From contig JADGJH010000405.1 of assembly GCA_027596945.1 (NCBI GenBank), positions 1-19,293 on the forward strand: a stretch of 19,293 nucleotides of DNA, read 5' to 3'. The position numbers and the translations under genes are program-made. This document shows positions 9,257-18,695 of the stretch, one piece after another. Positions within the stretch are counted from its first letter, which is position 1, and each line of letters begins with the position of its first letter. The stretch is from Physocladia obscura (lineage: Eukaryota > Chytridiomycota > Chytridiomycetes > Chytridiales > Chytriomycetaceae). The notes below the pieces were generated by a model, which was not told the origin of the DNA, ran no database searches, and worked only from the letters and a program-made list of their open reading frames with translations.

Positions 9257-9687
9257 TTGATTTTTTAATTTATTTCAAATTTGGAAAGTTTGCTGGATGG
9301 AAATAAACATCTCTGGAGAATTTATTTGATAGTTTGCCAAAGATCGTTCAACTTTGGAATAAACGGTTTTAACAATTATTGCATTCCTCTCGCACCAATT
9401 TTTTCTTTCAACAACATTGTTGTTTTTGAGGGCCTCTACTGTTTGCCATTTACGAAGCAATACTCCTTCTGCAATTTTAGATCGTGAAGCTGTCGCTGGA
9501 GCAAGGCTTGTGATAATCGATTATACGGAAATCTTCAAAGGACATCAAATCAAGTGAAACAATTTCTCAAAGGATATCAAATCAAGTGAAACAATTTTTC
9601 AAAGGGTTTACACGGTATATGTTCAATGAAATCAAAACTACTGCACTACAAATTTAGCTTTTGTCCAATTGAAACACATTTCCTTTA
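9257..9687. other. Intergenic region between CTF18 3' end and homocysteine methyltransferase start
   Basis: 431 bp between two minus-strand genes; it must hold the methyltransferase promoter. Apart from the 32-bp tandem repeat at 9536-9605 I see no gene or strong regulatory motif. Confidence 0.7.
9536..9605. repeat. 32-bp direct tandem repeat, 2.2 copies
   Basis: Units start CAAAGG at 9536, 9568 and 9600. The two full copies share the core ATCAAATCAAGTGAAACAATTT with two or three differences. It lies about 280-350 bp upstream of the methyltransferase ATG. Confidence 0.85.
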
Positions 9688-9689
9688 TT
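9684..9689 (-). promoter_or_regulatory. Poly(A) signal AATAAA overlapping the CTF18 stop codon
   Basis: On the minus strand the end reads CTT TAA TAA AGG. The hexamer uses the last two bases of the TAA stop (9688-9690). A second in-frame TAA follows directly. Confidence 0.5.
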
Positions 9690-12600
9690 AAAGCAAGAAT
9701 TCTTTAACCTTCATCGGTTTCCGAACTGCGTTCGAAAAACCTTCGTTGTAGCGATAAGTGACAGGTAACTGTAGTGACTTTTCTTCAACTTTCTTCAATT
9801 TGACGACAACCATATTTTCACCTTAACAAAAAAATTAATCAATAAAAGCCAAAGGAAATAAATAGAAAAATTTGTTACCACGGTTTGGAGAATATTCTTT
9901 ATCGTCCTCCACAACAATAATAGGCCGCCCAAAAAAGTCTTTCAAAGCAACTTTTGTCGGAATGATTGGTTTTGGGACAAGGGCTTGAGACGGTGGTGCG
10001 AAGTTGATTTCACTAAAGTGTTATTGTTTTTATTTTTGTTATTAATAATGAAGCATTTGGTTGAAGAGTATTGAGACCTATTTGACGAAAGTTTCGTTTT
10101 CGCACCTTGGAAAATGCTCGAAGAAACTTTTTTTTGCTTACTGGGGTCAACAATTCCCAACCGCCTGATTGCCTCAGTATTAACCTGAAGAATAAAATAA
10201 GCATCAGTAAATGATTGAGTATTGTTAATAATAATAAAATTTTTAAAAAAAGTGAAACCTCCTTTGCAATTAGTTGTTTCACTGGATATGTGATATGCTG
10301 GGCCGGCTTGGAATTATTTTCTGTTTTGCCCATTGAAAGTTTTTCAATTGGTCTGATGTTTTGTTTTTGTTGGAGTCAGTCTTTGATCATAAATTTAAAA
10401 AAAAAACATAAATGCAGCTTAACGGCAACAAGCGGAATTCATAGACGCCATCGTCTCCTTTTTCTTGAATAAATTTCATTCCAAACGACACCATTACATT
10501 GACAAGTTTGTTCAAAACATTCCTTTCTCCATCTTTTAGAAGATTCAAATTTACCTGAAAAAAATGAATAAAGAAAACAAACAACAGTCAAATGAAAGAA
10601 ATTATTCCGCATAAAATAAAATATTCTTTTCACCGCTCGGAAGTCTGGGGTAATAATTTGCAATAAAGGTACAGCAAGTTCTTCGATAACTCTTCGAAAG
10701 TTTCCCCACGTTGTCCGCTCGGAAGAACCCATGCATCCCAAAAATGATGACACGATGTTTTCTGTTGTTTTTTTTGCAACAAATGCCTGTATTTTGCATT
10801 AACCGTTGCGATTCAAAAACAAGGAAAAAAAAAGAACAAACATCGTAATCAGCCCTTGGAAACTCAATATGGGGCTTCGCAACGCCAGCAAAAAGCCGAT
10901 AAAAGTTAATGACTGTGAATGGCTGGTATTTGAACAATTCAAATTCGCGGTCCATAGACATCATTTTGTCAATCTTATCATTAAATATCATCCAATCCAA
11001 CGCTTGTTCAATTTTTGTTCCATGTCGTGAATTTTCAATTGAACTTGAAACTGAGTCAATAATTTGCATTTTGAGATAATTGTCAAAACAACCTAACGGT
11101 CACCAGAAAAAAAGAAAAAAGAAAAATTCAGAAATCCAAATTCACAAAAAGGCAAGCATCACCTTGCAAAATTTTATCGATTTCACCACTGGCAGCAATC
11201 AATGACAGCAAGCGATGCACATAACGATTTGCGTTCTTGTCTGTTTGTGAAAGAATAAAAGTCAGATTTTATGTTCGTAAACAATAAAATTATACCAGAT
11301 CCATCGTCAGTTTGGCTGAAACCTCCACCGATTTTCTTTCTCCTTTTTGCACTTGGAACCATGAAAATTTCCTCCCAGACTTTGAAAAGTCCTCGTGTCA
11401 TGTCTTTGTGCCCCACGTCAACTTTTGCTAGCATATCGATTGTAAAGATTCTGCTTTTGCGTCGCATGAATTGAAGAGTATTTAAACTGGATCTTATATC
11501 GCCGTCAGTAAGTTCACAAAGAGCCATGAGAGTGCGAAGATCTGTTTGTAGCCCTTGCGATTTGCATATTTCTGTCAGGCGAGTTGCAAGAATTCGGTGA
11601 GGTGGTGTCCGAAATACGTAACATTGCGCAATGGCGCGAAGTGGTCGAAGGACTGGCGCATATCTTCAAAAAAAAAACAAAAAAAAAACAACATTATTAT
11701 TGCTTTTTTCAAAGTCTTTAAACTTACTGATCGTTGCAAATACAAATAATAGGTCGAAGCAGCACACGAGATTGTGCTGCTGATTTTTTTGCTGGAAGAG
11801 AGCGTTAATTTTTGGAAATGAGATCCACAGTATTCACCATTCTTATCAGTTGGCCTGTCATCAAACTCAGCAAAATTTTTTCTAAGCTGGCCGCTTGCCA
11901 AATCAACCAATAATTTCATAAAACTCTGCAGTTAAATCAGTATAATTGGCTTGCTTGATAGAACTCACATTATCACCGCCTCCGGCACTTGCACCATCGA
12001 TCTCATCAATAATGATCAGGTTTGGTTTTCGGCTGTTAAGCGATTGCGATTCAACTGCACCAATGAGTTTGTTTCTAAGGGCTTCACCTGTGCGATCATC
12101 ACTAATTTTTGCCCATTAAGTCGACTCTGCCAATTTTGAGTTAGTACTGTACCTGGCATTGATTTCAATAACGTTATATCCACAATGCCGGCCGACTATA
12201 TGTGCCAAAGTTGTTTTTCCCAAGCCAGCAGGCCCAGAAAGAAGAAGAATTTTTTTTTCAGGTCTATGGTGTTCGTCCTTTCTAGAGAGTTAATAAAAAA
12301 CTCGTATATTTCGATTGCGGATAAAATACCTTTCGTGCCCAATCATTTTGATTATTCTGATTTTTACGAATAGGTTTCTTGAAGACACAATAATCCCACT
12401 GTTTGACCCATGTTAAAACTTCCCTATTCACTCTTTCATCACCAACTAAGTCAACATAAGCACGTGGAGCATATTTATCGACCCATAGCTTTCCATCTTG
12501 TTCCAACTCTATTGCCGATTCTTCTCCCAATAATTCGCGCGCTTCTTCCGGTCCAGCATGTTCCAAAATTTTGTTTCGCGCTTGCAACTCGTCAGATGTA

Positions 12601-14396
12601 AACACCATTTCTTGCTCCAGCCGTCGAAACATGACGTGAATATTTTCATTGAGTAAATTTGTTTTCATCGATATTGACTCCGCGTAGTTTGTTCCATGCA
12701 GTCTCATAATTGTCGAAATATTTTTTATTGGAAAATAAAGTTGGCGACCTTTGGAGTCGACAGCTGTTCTCCATGTACGTCCGTCTGTGGGCATCAGCAA
12801 ATAATTTATGAAGTTTTTCGAATGCGTGAAATTTGGATCATAGCCCGGTGTTTTATTGTTGTCATCACCTTGTGAAATAGTTTCACTAACACCAGATTTA
12901 CGAGCTTCAATTTCACGTTTCATTTGTTGCGCCATGTTCATCAGTTGTCTGTGCCGTCTTGTTTCGATTTCCGCTTTTGAAGGAGCCTTTTTGCGACCTC
13001 CTGTGGGCAAAAACACAGGCTGATTTTTGGGATGGTCACGTGAAAACAGTCGCGGCTTACTGACATCATCCATTTCTATTTCCGAATTAATATCATTCTC
13101 AGATTCTTGATTTTCTTGAACAGTTGAATCTTTCAGAGAATTGGCGGAGGTGGAATTTTGACGTAGCTCGAATTCATCATCGCTGGAGTCAGGATATTGA
13201 AATATCGGCTCGCCATCTTCGTCATATTCAATAACTGGAGACTTTGAACGCGGTGGAGGTGGTAGTGCTGGCCCAAGGCCTATTTGCTCTTTTGCGATGC
13301 GAATATCGCCATAGAAATCTTTTAGGTCAATTGCACCATCATTTTCCGCCGTTATATCATAATTATCACTGCGATTAGCATTTTTTGGTATTAATCTTCG
13401 TTTCGCTGTTTTGTCTGGAGATGAATCACTTTGGTCAGATTCACTTCCACGTGCATCAGATTTCCTAGATTGGAAACTGCTGAATAGTGTTTTTCGTTTG
13501 CTAATATCAATATTTTTGGCATTAAAGGTTTTTCCACTTTGTTGATTCTCCCACGGTTTGAGAATATTTTCATCGATGTCACTATCCGAAAAGAGACCAA
13601 TTTCATCGAAATCAATATTGTCGTCGTTATTCAGTTCTGTGTCTTTAAAATCTGGTGGCGGCGTTCTCTTCTTTGTAGATGCTCCAAATAACTCCATTTC
13701 AAGGGCATCTTCGACACAACGGCGATTCAATGTAGCTGCGTGAGAATTCGGGGCATTGTCGTCGCTTTCGGCATCATTGTCCGAATCTGAATCAACGAAT
13801 ACCAAAGTCTTACTTTGAAATGATTTCGTTTCTGTTGGAATATTCATCCAGGCTGGAAAAGATGTCGGTAAAGTTAGGTCTTCATCGTCAGATTCACTGG
13901 CATCTTTCTCTTCGTGAACAGATAGCAGTTTTGCTACCTTCGTGGGAGATATCAACAACTCTTGACTGTCGTTGTCATCAGAACATGACCCAGAAATACT
14001 GTCTTCTTTGCTGTCGATCTTTGAGTATGAATATGCATTTTTAATATTTCTGCGGATGGCTGAAGCGACGCGAAGTGGAGAAGTGAAGGCGGGCGGCGAG
14101 GAAGAGAAAGAACTCTTTCGTAAGGTGTCTGCACCATCAGATTTAGATGGTTTTGTTTCGAGAGCAAACAGCGAGTTCTTTCGATTCGCTTCGATACGCT
14201 GCTGCGAGTCGTACTTTGTTGTGAAGATATCTGGTGGAAGGCAAGTAAGTACTTATTAAATGACACTGATTTGCGCTTAACGTTCTTGCTTGTCCCACTC
14301 GAGCTGCCGCTCTTCATCTTCGGCATCTCGAAGAGCGTCAAGCGCATCGGCATCGATGTCAATGTCGTCTTCTTCGTTGTCGCCGTTCCTGTCCAT
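9688..14396 (-). CDS. CTF18: Chromosome transmission fidelity protein 18 (alternative clamp-loader large subunit), 1291 aa, fifteen exons
   Basis: Exons: 14282-14396, 12330-14230, 12153-12277, 11969-12101, 11838-11925, 11728-11791, 11296-11663, 11163-11240, 10842-11092, 10634-10786, 10424-10554, 10259-10352, 10078-10184, 9879-10012, 9688-9821. All fourteen introns are GT-AG, 43-79 nt. Ctf18 with Rfc2-5, Dcc1 and Ctf8 loads PCNA at forks and supports sister-chromatid cohesion. Visible: [18 protein letters not shown], Walker [10 protein letters not shown] (about 687-695), INASDDRTG, Walker B LIIIDEID (about 742-749), sensor-1 [53 protein letters not shown], and a C-terminal tail DFFGRP then [12 protein letters not shown], the Dcc1/Ctf8-binding end. 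The first 640 residues are an acidic, Ser/Asp-rich extension, making it longer than yeast (about 740) and human (about 975) forms. Introns 1 and 11 use a GTTAAG donor. Confidence 0.96.
12278..12329 (-). other. CTF18 intron 2 with tandem 3' splice sites
   Basis: The minus-strand acceptor reads CTCTCTAGAAAG before GACGAACACC. Only the second AG (ending 12278) keeps the Walker A exon in frame. Use of the first AG (ending 12282) adds four bases and meets TAG after five codons. Confidence 0.7.
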
Positions 14397-15487
14397 CACA
14401 AAACAAAAGTTCGGACAAATTGTGTTGTAAAACTTTCAAAATCAATACCAACATATTTTTACGCAATAGAAAATTAAACAATAGATCAAAAAAGTTAAAA
14501 CCCATCGAAAATTCACTTTAATAAAAATGGTGGAATGAAAAAAAGAAACAAATAATCTCTGTTAATCAGAACTAAAATTAACATTTATTGTACCCAATTA
14601 TACAAGTTTAAGTGAATCCACTTCTTTAGGATTCAAGAATGGTTTCAACCTGATAAAAAAAGTTCATCATGCACCACTTGACCCAGAAACCTTCCACGCC
14701 CTGTACACACCAAAATCTACATCACACAATTTAAAAATAATATCATCAAAAAGCTATAAAAGAGAGAGAAATTACAAAAATGTAAGATTTAGAACAAAAA
14801 AAAACTGGGGACAGCAGTAGGCAACAGCAGCAAACAGCAGTTTTACCATTGGATTTTGTCACATGATTCAAGTGAGCACTGCAGTATTCAGATTTGGGCT
14901 TGGGCTGAGACTTGGCTGTTCCAACGGAGTTCTACCTATGCAGCCACACATGATGCACAAACTGTTTTGTATTTCAATTCTTATTTATAGTATCAGAGAA
15001 TTATGGATTAATTATCTGGCAGTGAATTATTCCAGACTATTGCCACTTTTCATGGAATTTCAACAGGGTTTCATTGAAATAAAGACTAATGGTTGTGGGT
15101 TAGATTTCAAGGAAATGGGCCTTTTTTTGAAACCCTCTCATTTGAGAAATTTTCCCTCTTTAAAATTCGTGAGTGCCATCTCTTCACGCCTCACGTCGAC
15201 TTTACACTGGAAGATGGGGTATCATGTTGCTGCGAACTTGCTTACCCAACATATTGGATATATTGGCCGTCTGATGGAGCGGTAGATAGGGATGGCATGA
15301 TTTGGCTGCTTAGATGAAGATGTTCTTTGCATAACCAAATTGGGTCGATATTACAGATGAACAGTTTAACCACGATTTATCGCTTTTGGCATATCTACAA
15401 CCAACTATTTGCCCTTTAATCGATCTATCAATAATTTTATAACCTCGAAACATCATCGAAACTCATTTTTTTTTCAACGAATAGAAA
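14397..15487. other. Divergent intergenic region between CTF18 and eS21
   Basis: 1091 bp shared by two genes transcribed away from each other. The stretch 14640-15170 is CpG-poor (none between 14926 and 15167) and may be old inserted DNA. It contains a CAG-rich run near 14810-14840 and an 8-bp inverted repeat GGGTTTCA (about 15067) / TGAAACCC (about 15127). The open frame 14863-15285 has no recognisable domain. A T tract and a CAACG step lie just before the eS21 ATG. Confidence 0.6.
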
Positions 15488-15951
15488 ATGGAAAACGACA
15501 AGGGTGATGTGAGTACTTCCGTTGTCCTGTTCGAACTTGTTCACGCTTTCGCCAATACCGTCTACGCCAATCAACTACACCAATAATTCGAACTATCGGA
15601 CGAAATCTGCGGGAATTTAAACTGGAACTGAACACAAAAGCTGTCAAATAACAGATCGTTGACTTGTACATCCCAAGAAAGTGCTCGGCAACTGGCCGTC
15701 TCATTACCGCTAAGGATCACGCTTCCGTGCAAATCAACATTGGTGACGTTGATGCGGCCGGTCGTTTGACTGGAACCACCAAGGCGTATGCTCTGTCTGG
15801 ATTTGTCCGCTCATTAGGTGAAGCCGATGACTCCGTCAACCGTCTTGCCACCCAGGATGGATACTTGAAAAAGTGAGTTTTTAATTATTTTGAATGATTT
15901 ACACTAATGCTCCTAAATTTTATTTCTAGTGTCTGGCAGTATAGCCAATAA
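15488..15951 (+). CDS. RPS21: 40S ribosomal protein eS21 (S21e), 86 aa, three exons
   Basis: Exons 15488-15508, 15655-15872, 15930-15951; introns 146 and 57 nt, GTGAG donors. The seven-codon first exon MENDKGD joins [20 protein letters not shown], followed by [36 protein letters not shown], and ends YLKNVWQYSQ. This matches the whole length of fungal eS21, a small-subunit component needed for late 18S rRNA maturation. ATG 15488 is fixed by the family's MENDKG start. The first intron is clearly longer than the local norm and rich in CpG. TAA (15949-15951) lies inside AATAAA. CTF18 is transcribed divergently upstream and the Sed5 gene follows 155 bp downstream on the same strand. Confidence 0.97.
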
Positions 15952-15952
15952 A
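15947..15952 (+). promoter_or_regulatory. Poly(A) signal AATAAA overlapping the eS21 stop codon
   Basis: CAA TAA A: the stop at 15949-15951 lies wholly within the hexamer. Confidence 0.5.
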
Positions 15953-16106
15953 TTTCTCTGTGAATTTGGAGAATTTTTCCGTATGATTTTGGAGGAATGA
16001 TGGTGCTGTTTGTTCGCGTTGTTGAAAATAAAGGGATGCACTGCAGCAGAATGTTTCATTTTAACCAAAAATAGATCAATTTGTGACAGCAAAATCGAAA
16101 ACGCCC

Positions 16107-17335
16107 ATGGGGTCAAGCACAATCCGCGACCGCAGTGCTGAGTTTCACGCATGTGCAGATTCTCTGGCACGGCGCAGCAACTTATCGAATAGTCGGCTTT
16201 TGAACCCGAATCAAAACACGAAATCCGAGTTTGCCAAAGCTGCAGCCCAAATTGCTCGTGAGATAAACGCAACGGTTGGTGAGTTAATCGTAATCAAAAC
16301 TCTGTCGATTGTATCTAACTAATATCTAACTAAATAATATATGTATTGATGGAAACATGATACAATATGACTGTATTAGCAAAACTTCACTCGCTGACAC
16401 GTCTGGCGCGTAAAAAGACACTGTTTGACGATCGACCAAACGAAATCAATGAGCTTGTAATGGCAATCAAGCAGGACATTACAAAAGTTAACCGCCAGAT
16501 TGCTCTACTGCAAAACCATCAACGTCAACAACAACAGCACCATCAATCACAGGTTCAACAGCGCCAAGTACAGCAACACTCGGCTGGTGTGATTGCTTCA
16601 CTACAAACAAAGCTTGCATCGACATCTTCTGAGTTTAAATCGATTCTAGAAGTGCGTACACAGAATATGAGGGATCAAAAAAGTCGGCGAGATCAATATT
16701 CTGCACCTTCGTCATCTTTTATCACTCCGCCTGCAGCAGCAACTACTTCTTCTATTAGTACATCCATATTCACGCCGGCCTCAGTTTCTTCCTCTTTCTC
16801 TTCTTCGTCAAGCGCGACTGGCGTTCCTCTTTTCTCAGGCGAATCTTCACTCTTCTCGCCAGCTGCCCCTTCTACCCACTACTCATCTCTGTACAATCCC
16901 GACCGCAACCCGTACGTCGCTATTGCAACTTCCGAAAATGACGACGGCACCGCCACAGACGGCCTCAGAAACTTCGTCAACGGTGGTAACTCTTCATCCG
17001 TCATTGAAATCGGCAACCAACAAATGTTCTTACCGCAGCAAAACAATGCCACTACAATGGAATACATTGAAAGCCGTGGCCAAGCAATAGAATCAATCGA
17101 ATCTACAATCGCAGAACTCGGCCAGATATATTCGCAGTTCACTCAGATTCTGTCACAGCAACGCGAAATGGTACAGCGTATTGACATGAATGTGATGGAC
17201 ACAGAAGTTAATGTTGTGAATGCACATAATGAGCTTGCAAAATTCTTGGAGCGATTGCAGGGGAATCGGTGGTTGATGATTCAGGTTTTTGCGATTTTGG
17301 TTGTGTTTTTTATGCTTTTTGTTGTCATTGCTTGA
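16107..17335 (+). CDS. SED5: Syntaxin-5 / Sed5-type Golgi t-SNARE, 375 aa, two exons
   Basis: Exons 16107-16278 and 16380-17335; intron 101 nt (GTGAGT...TATTAG), joined codon G|CA. It is the Qa-SNARE for ER-Golgi and intra-Golgi fusion. The N-terminus IRDRSAEF is the Sly1-binding peptide type (DRTxEF). It is followed by FAKAAAQIAREINATVAKL, then ARKKTLFDDRPNEINEL and IKQDITKVNRQI (Habc part). A Gln-rich run (about residues 105-125) and a long Ser/Thr/Pro linker follow. The SNARE helix runs from about 286 to 350, with zero-layer Gln about 318 in SQQREMVQRIDMNV. NRW then leads to the tail anchor LMIQVFAILVVFFMLFVVIA at 356-375, after which the protein ends. The linker is longer than in yeast Sed5 (340 aa). 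Confidence 0.95.
16312..16333 (+). repeat. Perfect tandem duplication TATCTAACTAA in the Sed5 intron
   Basis: Two identical 11-bp copies (16312-16322, 16323-16333), each containing a CTAAC branch-point-like core, 46-67 nt before the acceptor. Confidence 0.8.
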
Positions 17336-18695
17336 AGGAAGTGGAATTTACCTGTGACTTTTGAACAAAATACAATAAAATCGACTACAATGTTGCGATT
17401 GCTGGTTTTGGGTCACTCCATGTCCAACGCCCATTTGATTCAATGGTGGAATTGACTCTTTCCACAGGCGAAAAGAGAAGATGAATATGGATTAATTGAG
17501 AAAGAGACTACAGGACCAGACACAGAGAGTGTGGAAAGAAAATAACAACTTTCGAAAAAGAAAATTTCGAGAGATATTATGATGATTGTTTATAATGAAA
17601 AGTTTCATCGCAAGAAAGATTCAGCACAAAGGTTGCAACAGATTTTTCTGCACAGCCTAGCTGATGAAAGAATCTGCATTGTTTCTATGGATATTTTTTT
17701 CAACGAATCAATAAGACAAAAGCTAACAACCATCTATGGTAAGTCTATACCTATAATCCACAGATGGGTTACTTAATACAGGAATGGTGGTAGCATTTTA
17801 AGAGCAACTGCAAGAGTAATCAAAGAAGTGTATTGGAGATGAATTGCTACTTTTTATTGTCATTAGCCAACAGCTTTCTTGGAAGAGTTCTCAGCAACAC
17901 ATTTATGCAAATTGCAAACTCAACTGTTTGGCACACATTACACAAAGTCAGATAGATGTATAGAGTGCTGGAAAGATGTATGCTGCAAATACAAATTGGC
18001 AATGTGGTCTTGCATGTAATGGAGTTGAGCGTGATTGACAGTAAATTAACTTCATGTTTCTTGATGAAGTATTGTTTGACAATTGTGGAATGTTGTGAAA
18101 CTGAGGAGATAATCTTTGTGGCAAGAAGCCAGTTTATTATGGTGAGTTTATTTTTATTGTCTGTTTCTCAATCTTATCAAATATTTTTTTGGAATGATCA
18201 AGCAGAAATTCAAGAAACTTTATGAAGAGGGAAAGAAGCAATCCTATCATGGTATGGAAAAATTAAATTAAATTCCGTTGATGCAGAATTAATTTCATTT
18301 GAACTGTGCACTGTTCAAAATTTGTAACAAAAAAGTAACAATTTACATAATTTAATAGAAATACAATAGGACAGCTGAATTTGAGGTGGCTGAGTTTGAG
18401 GCTTGGCTCTGTATCGAAAGGCTGAGTGAACTTGAAATTGAAAGCAAGCTGGTCATATTATGGATTCGGTAAGCACAGTTTTCGCTATTGACTTTATTCT
18501 GTCTAATCGCTAAATTTAATTTCCTCCTAATGGCGGCTATCTGCCACCATCTTAAACACATATTGTAGTAATAAGCAAATCAAATTTGGATGTGGCCACA
18601 AATTTTTTTAAGAAAACGGCAGCCCTGTTTTTCCACGCAAGAACTCTTGACATTCAAAGTTTTCCACGACGAATTCCATATCACATATTACACAC
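17336..18695. other. Gene-poor, CpG-poor region between Sed5 and the last gene
   Basis: It starts with the Sed5 3' end. From 17706 to 18275 there is only one CpG (18030), the signature seen in the 5-7.7 kb block. Broken plus-strand open frames (17579-17776, 17956-18225) show no known domain. At 17739 a GTAAGT donor follows an open frame (LADERICIVSMDIFF...), but every acceptor I tried runs into a stop within a few codons. I read it as probable decayed DNA. A near-palindrome ATGGCGGC / GCCACCAT lies around 18532-18550. Confidence 0.5.
17374..17379 (+). promoter_or_regulatory. Poly(A) signal AATAAA for the Sed5 gene
   Basis: Exact hexamer 39 nt after the stop codon, preceded by TTTGAACAAAATAC. 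Confidence 0.55.

Noticed and set aside
14863..15285. 140-codon plus-strand open frame upstream of eS21
   Set aside because: No recognisable domain, a CpG-poor background and no convincing splice or promoter context. It is likely chance in decayed DNA.
15509..15654. C/D-box snoRNA inside the eS21 intron
   Set aside because: A CTGA is present near the 3' end, but no RTGATGA C box and no terminal stem are visible.
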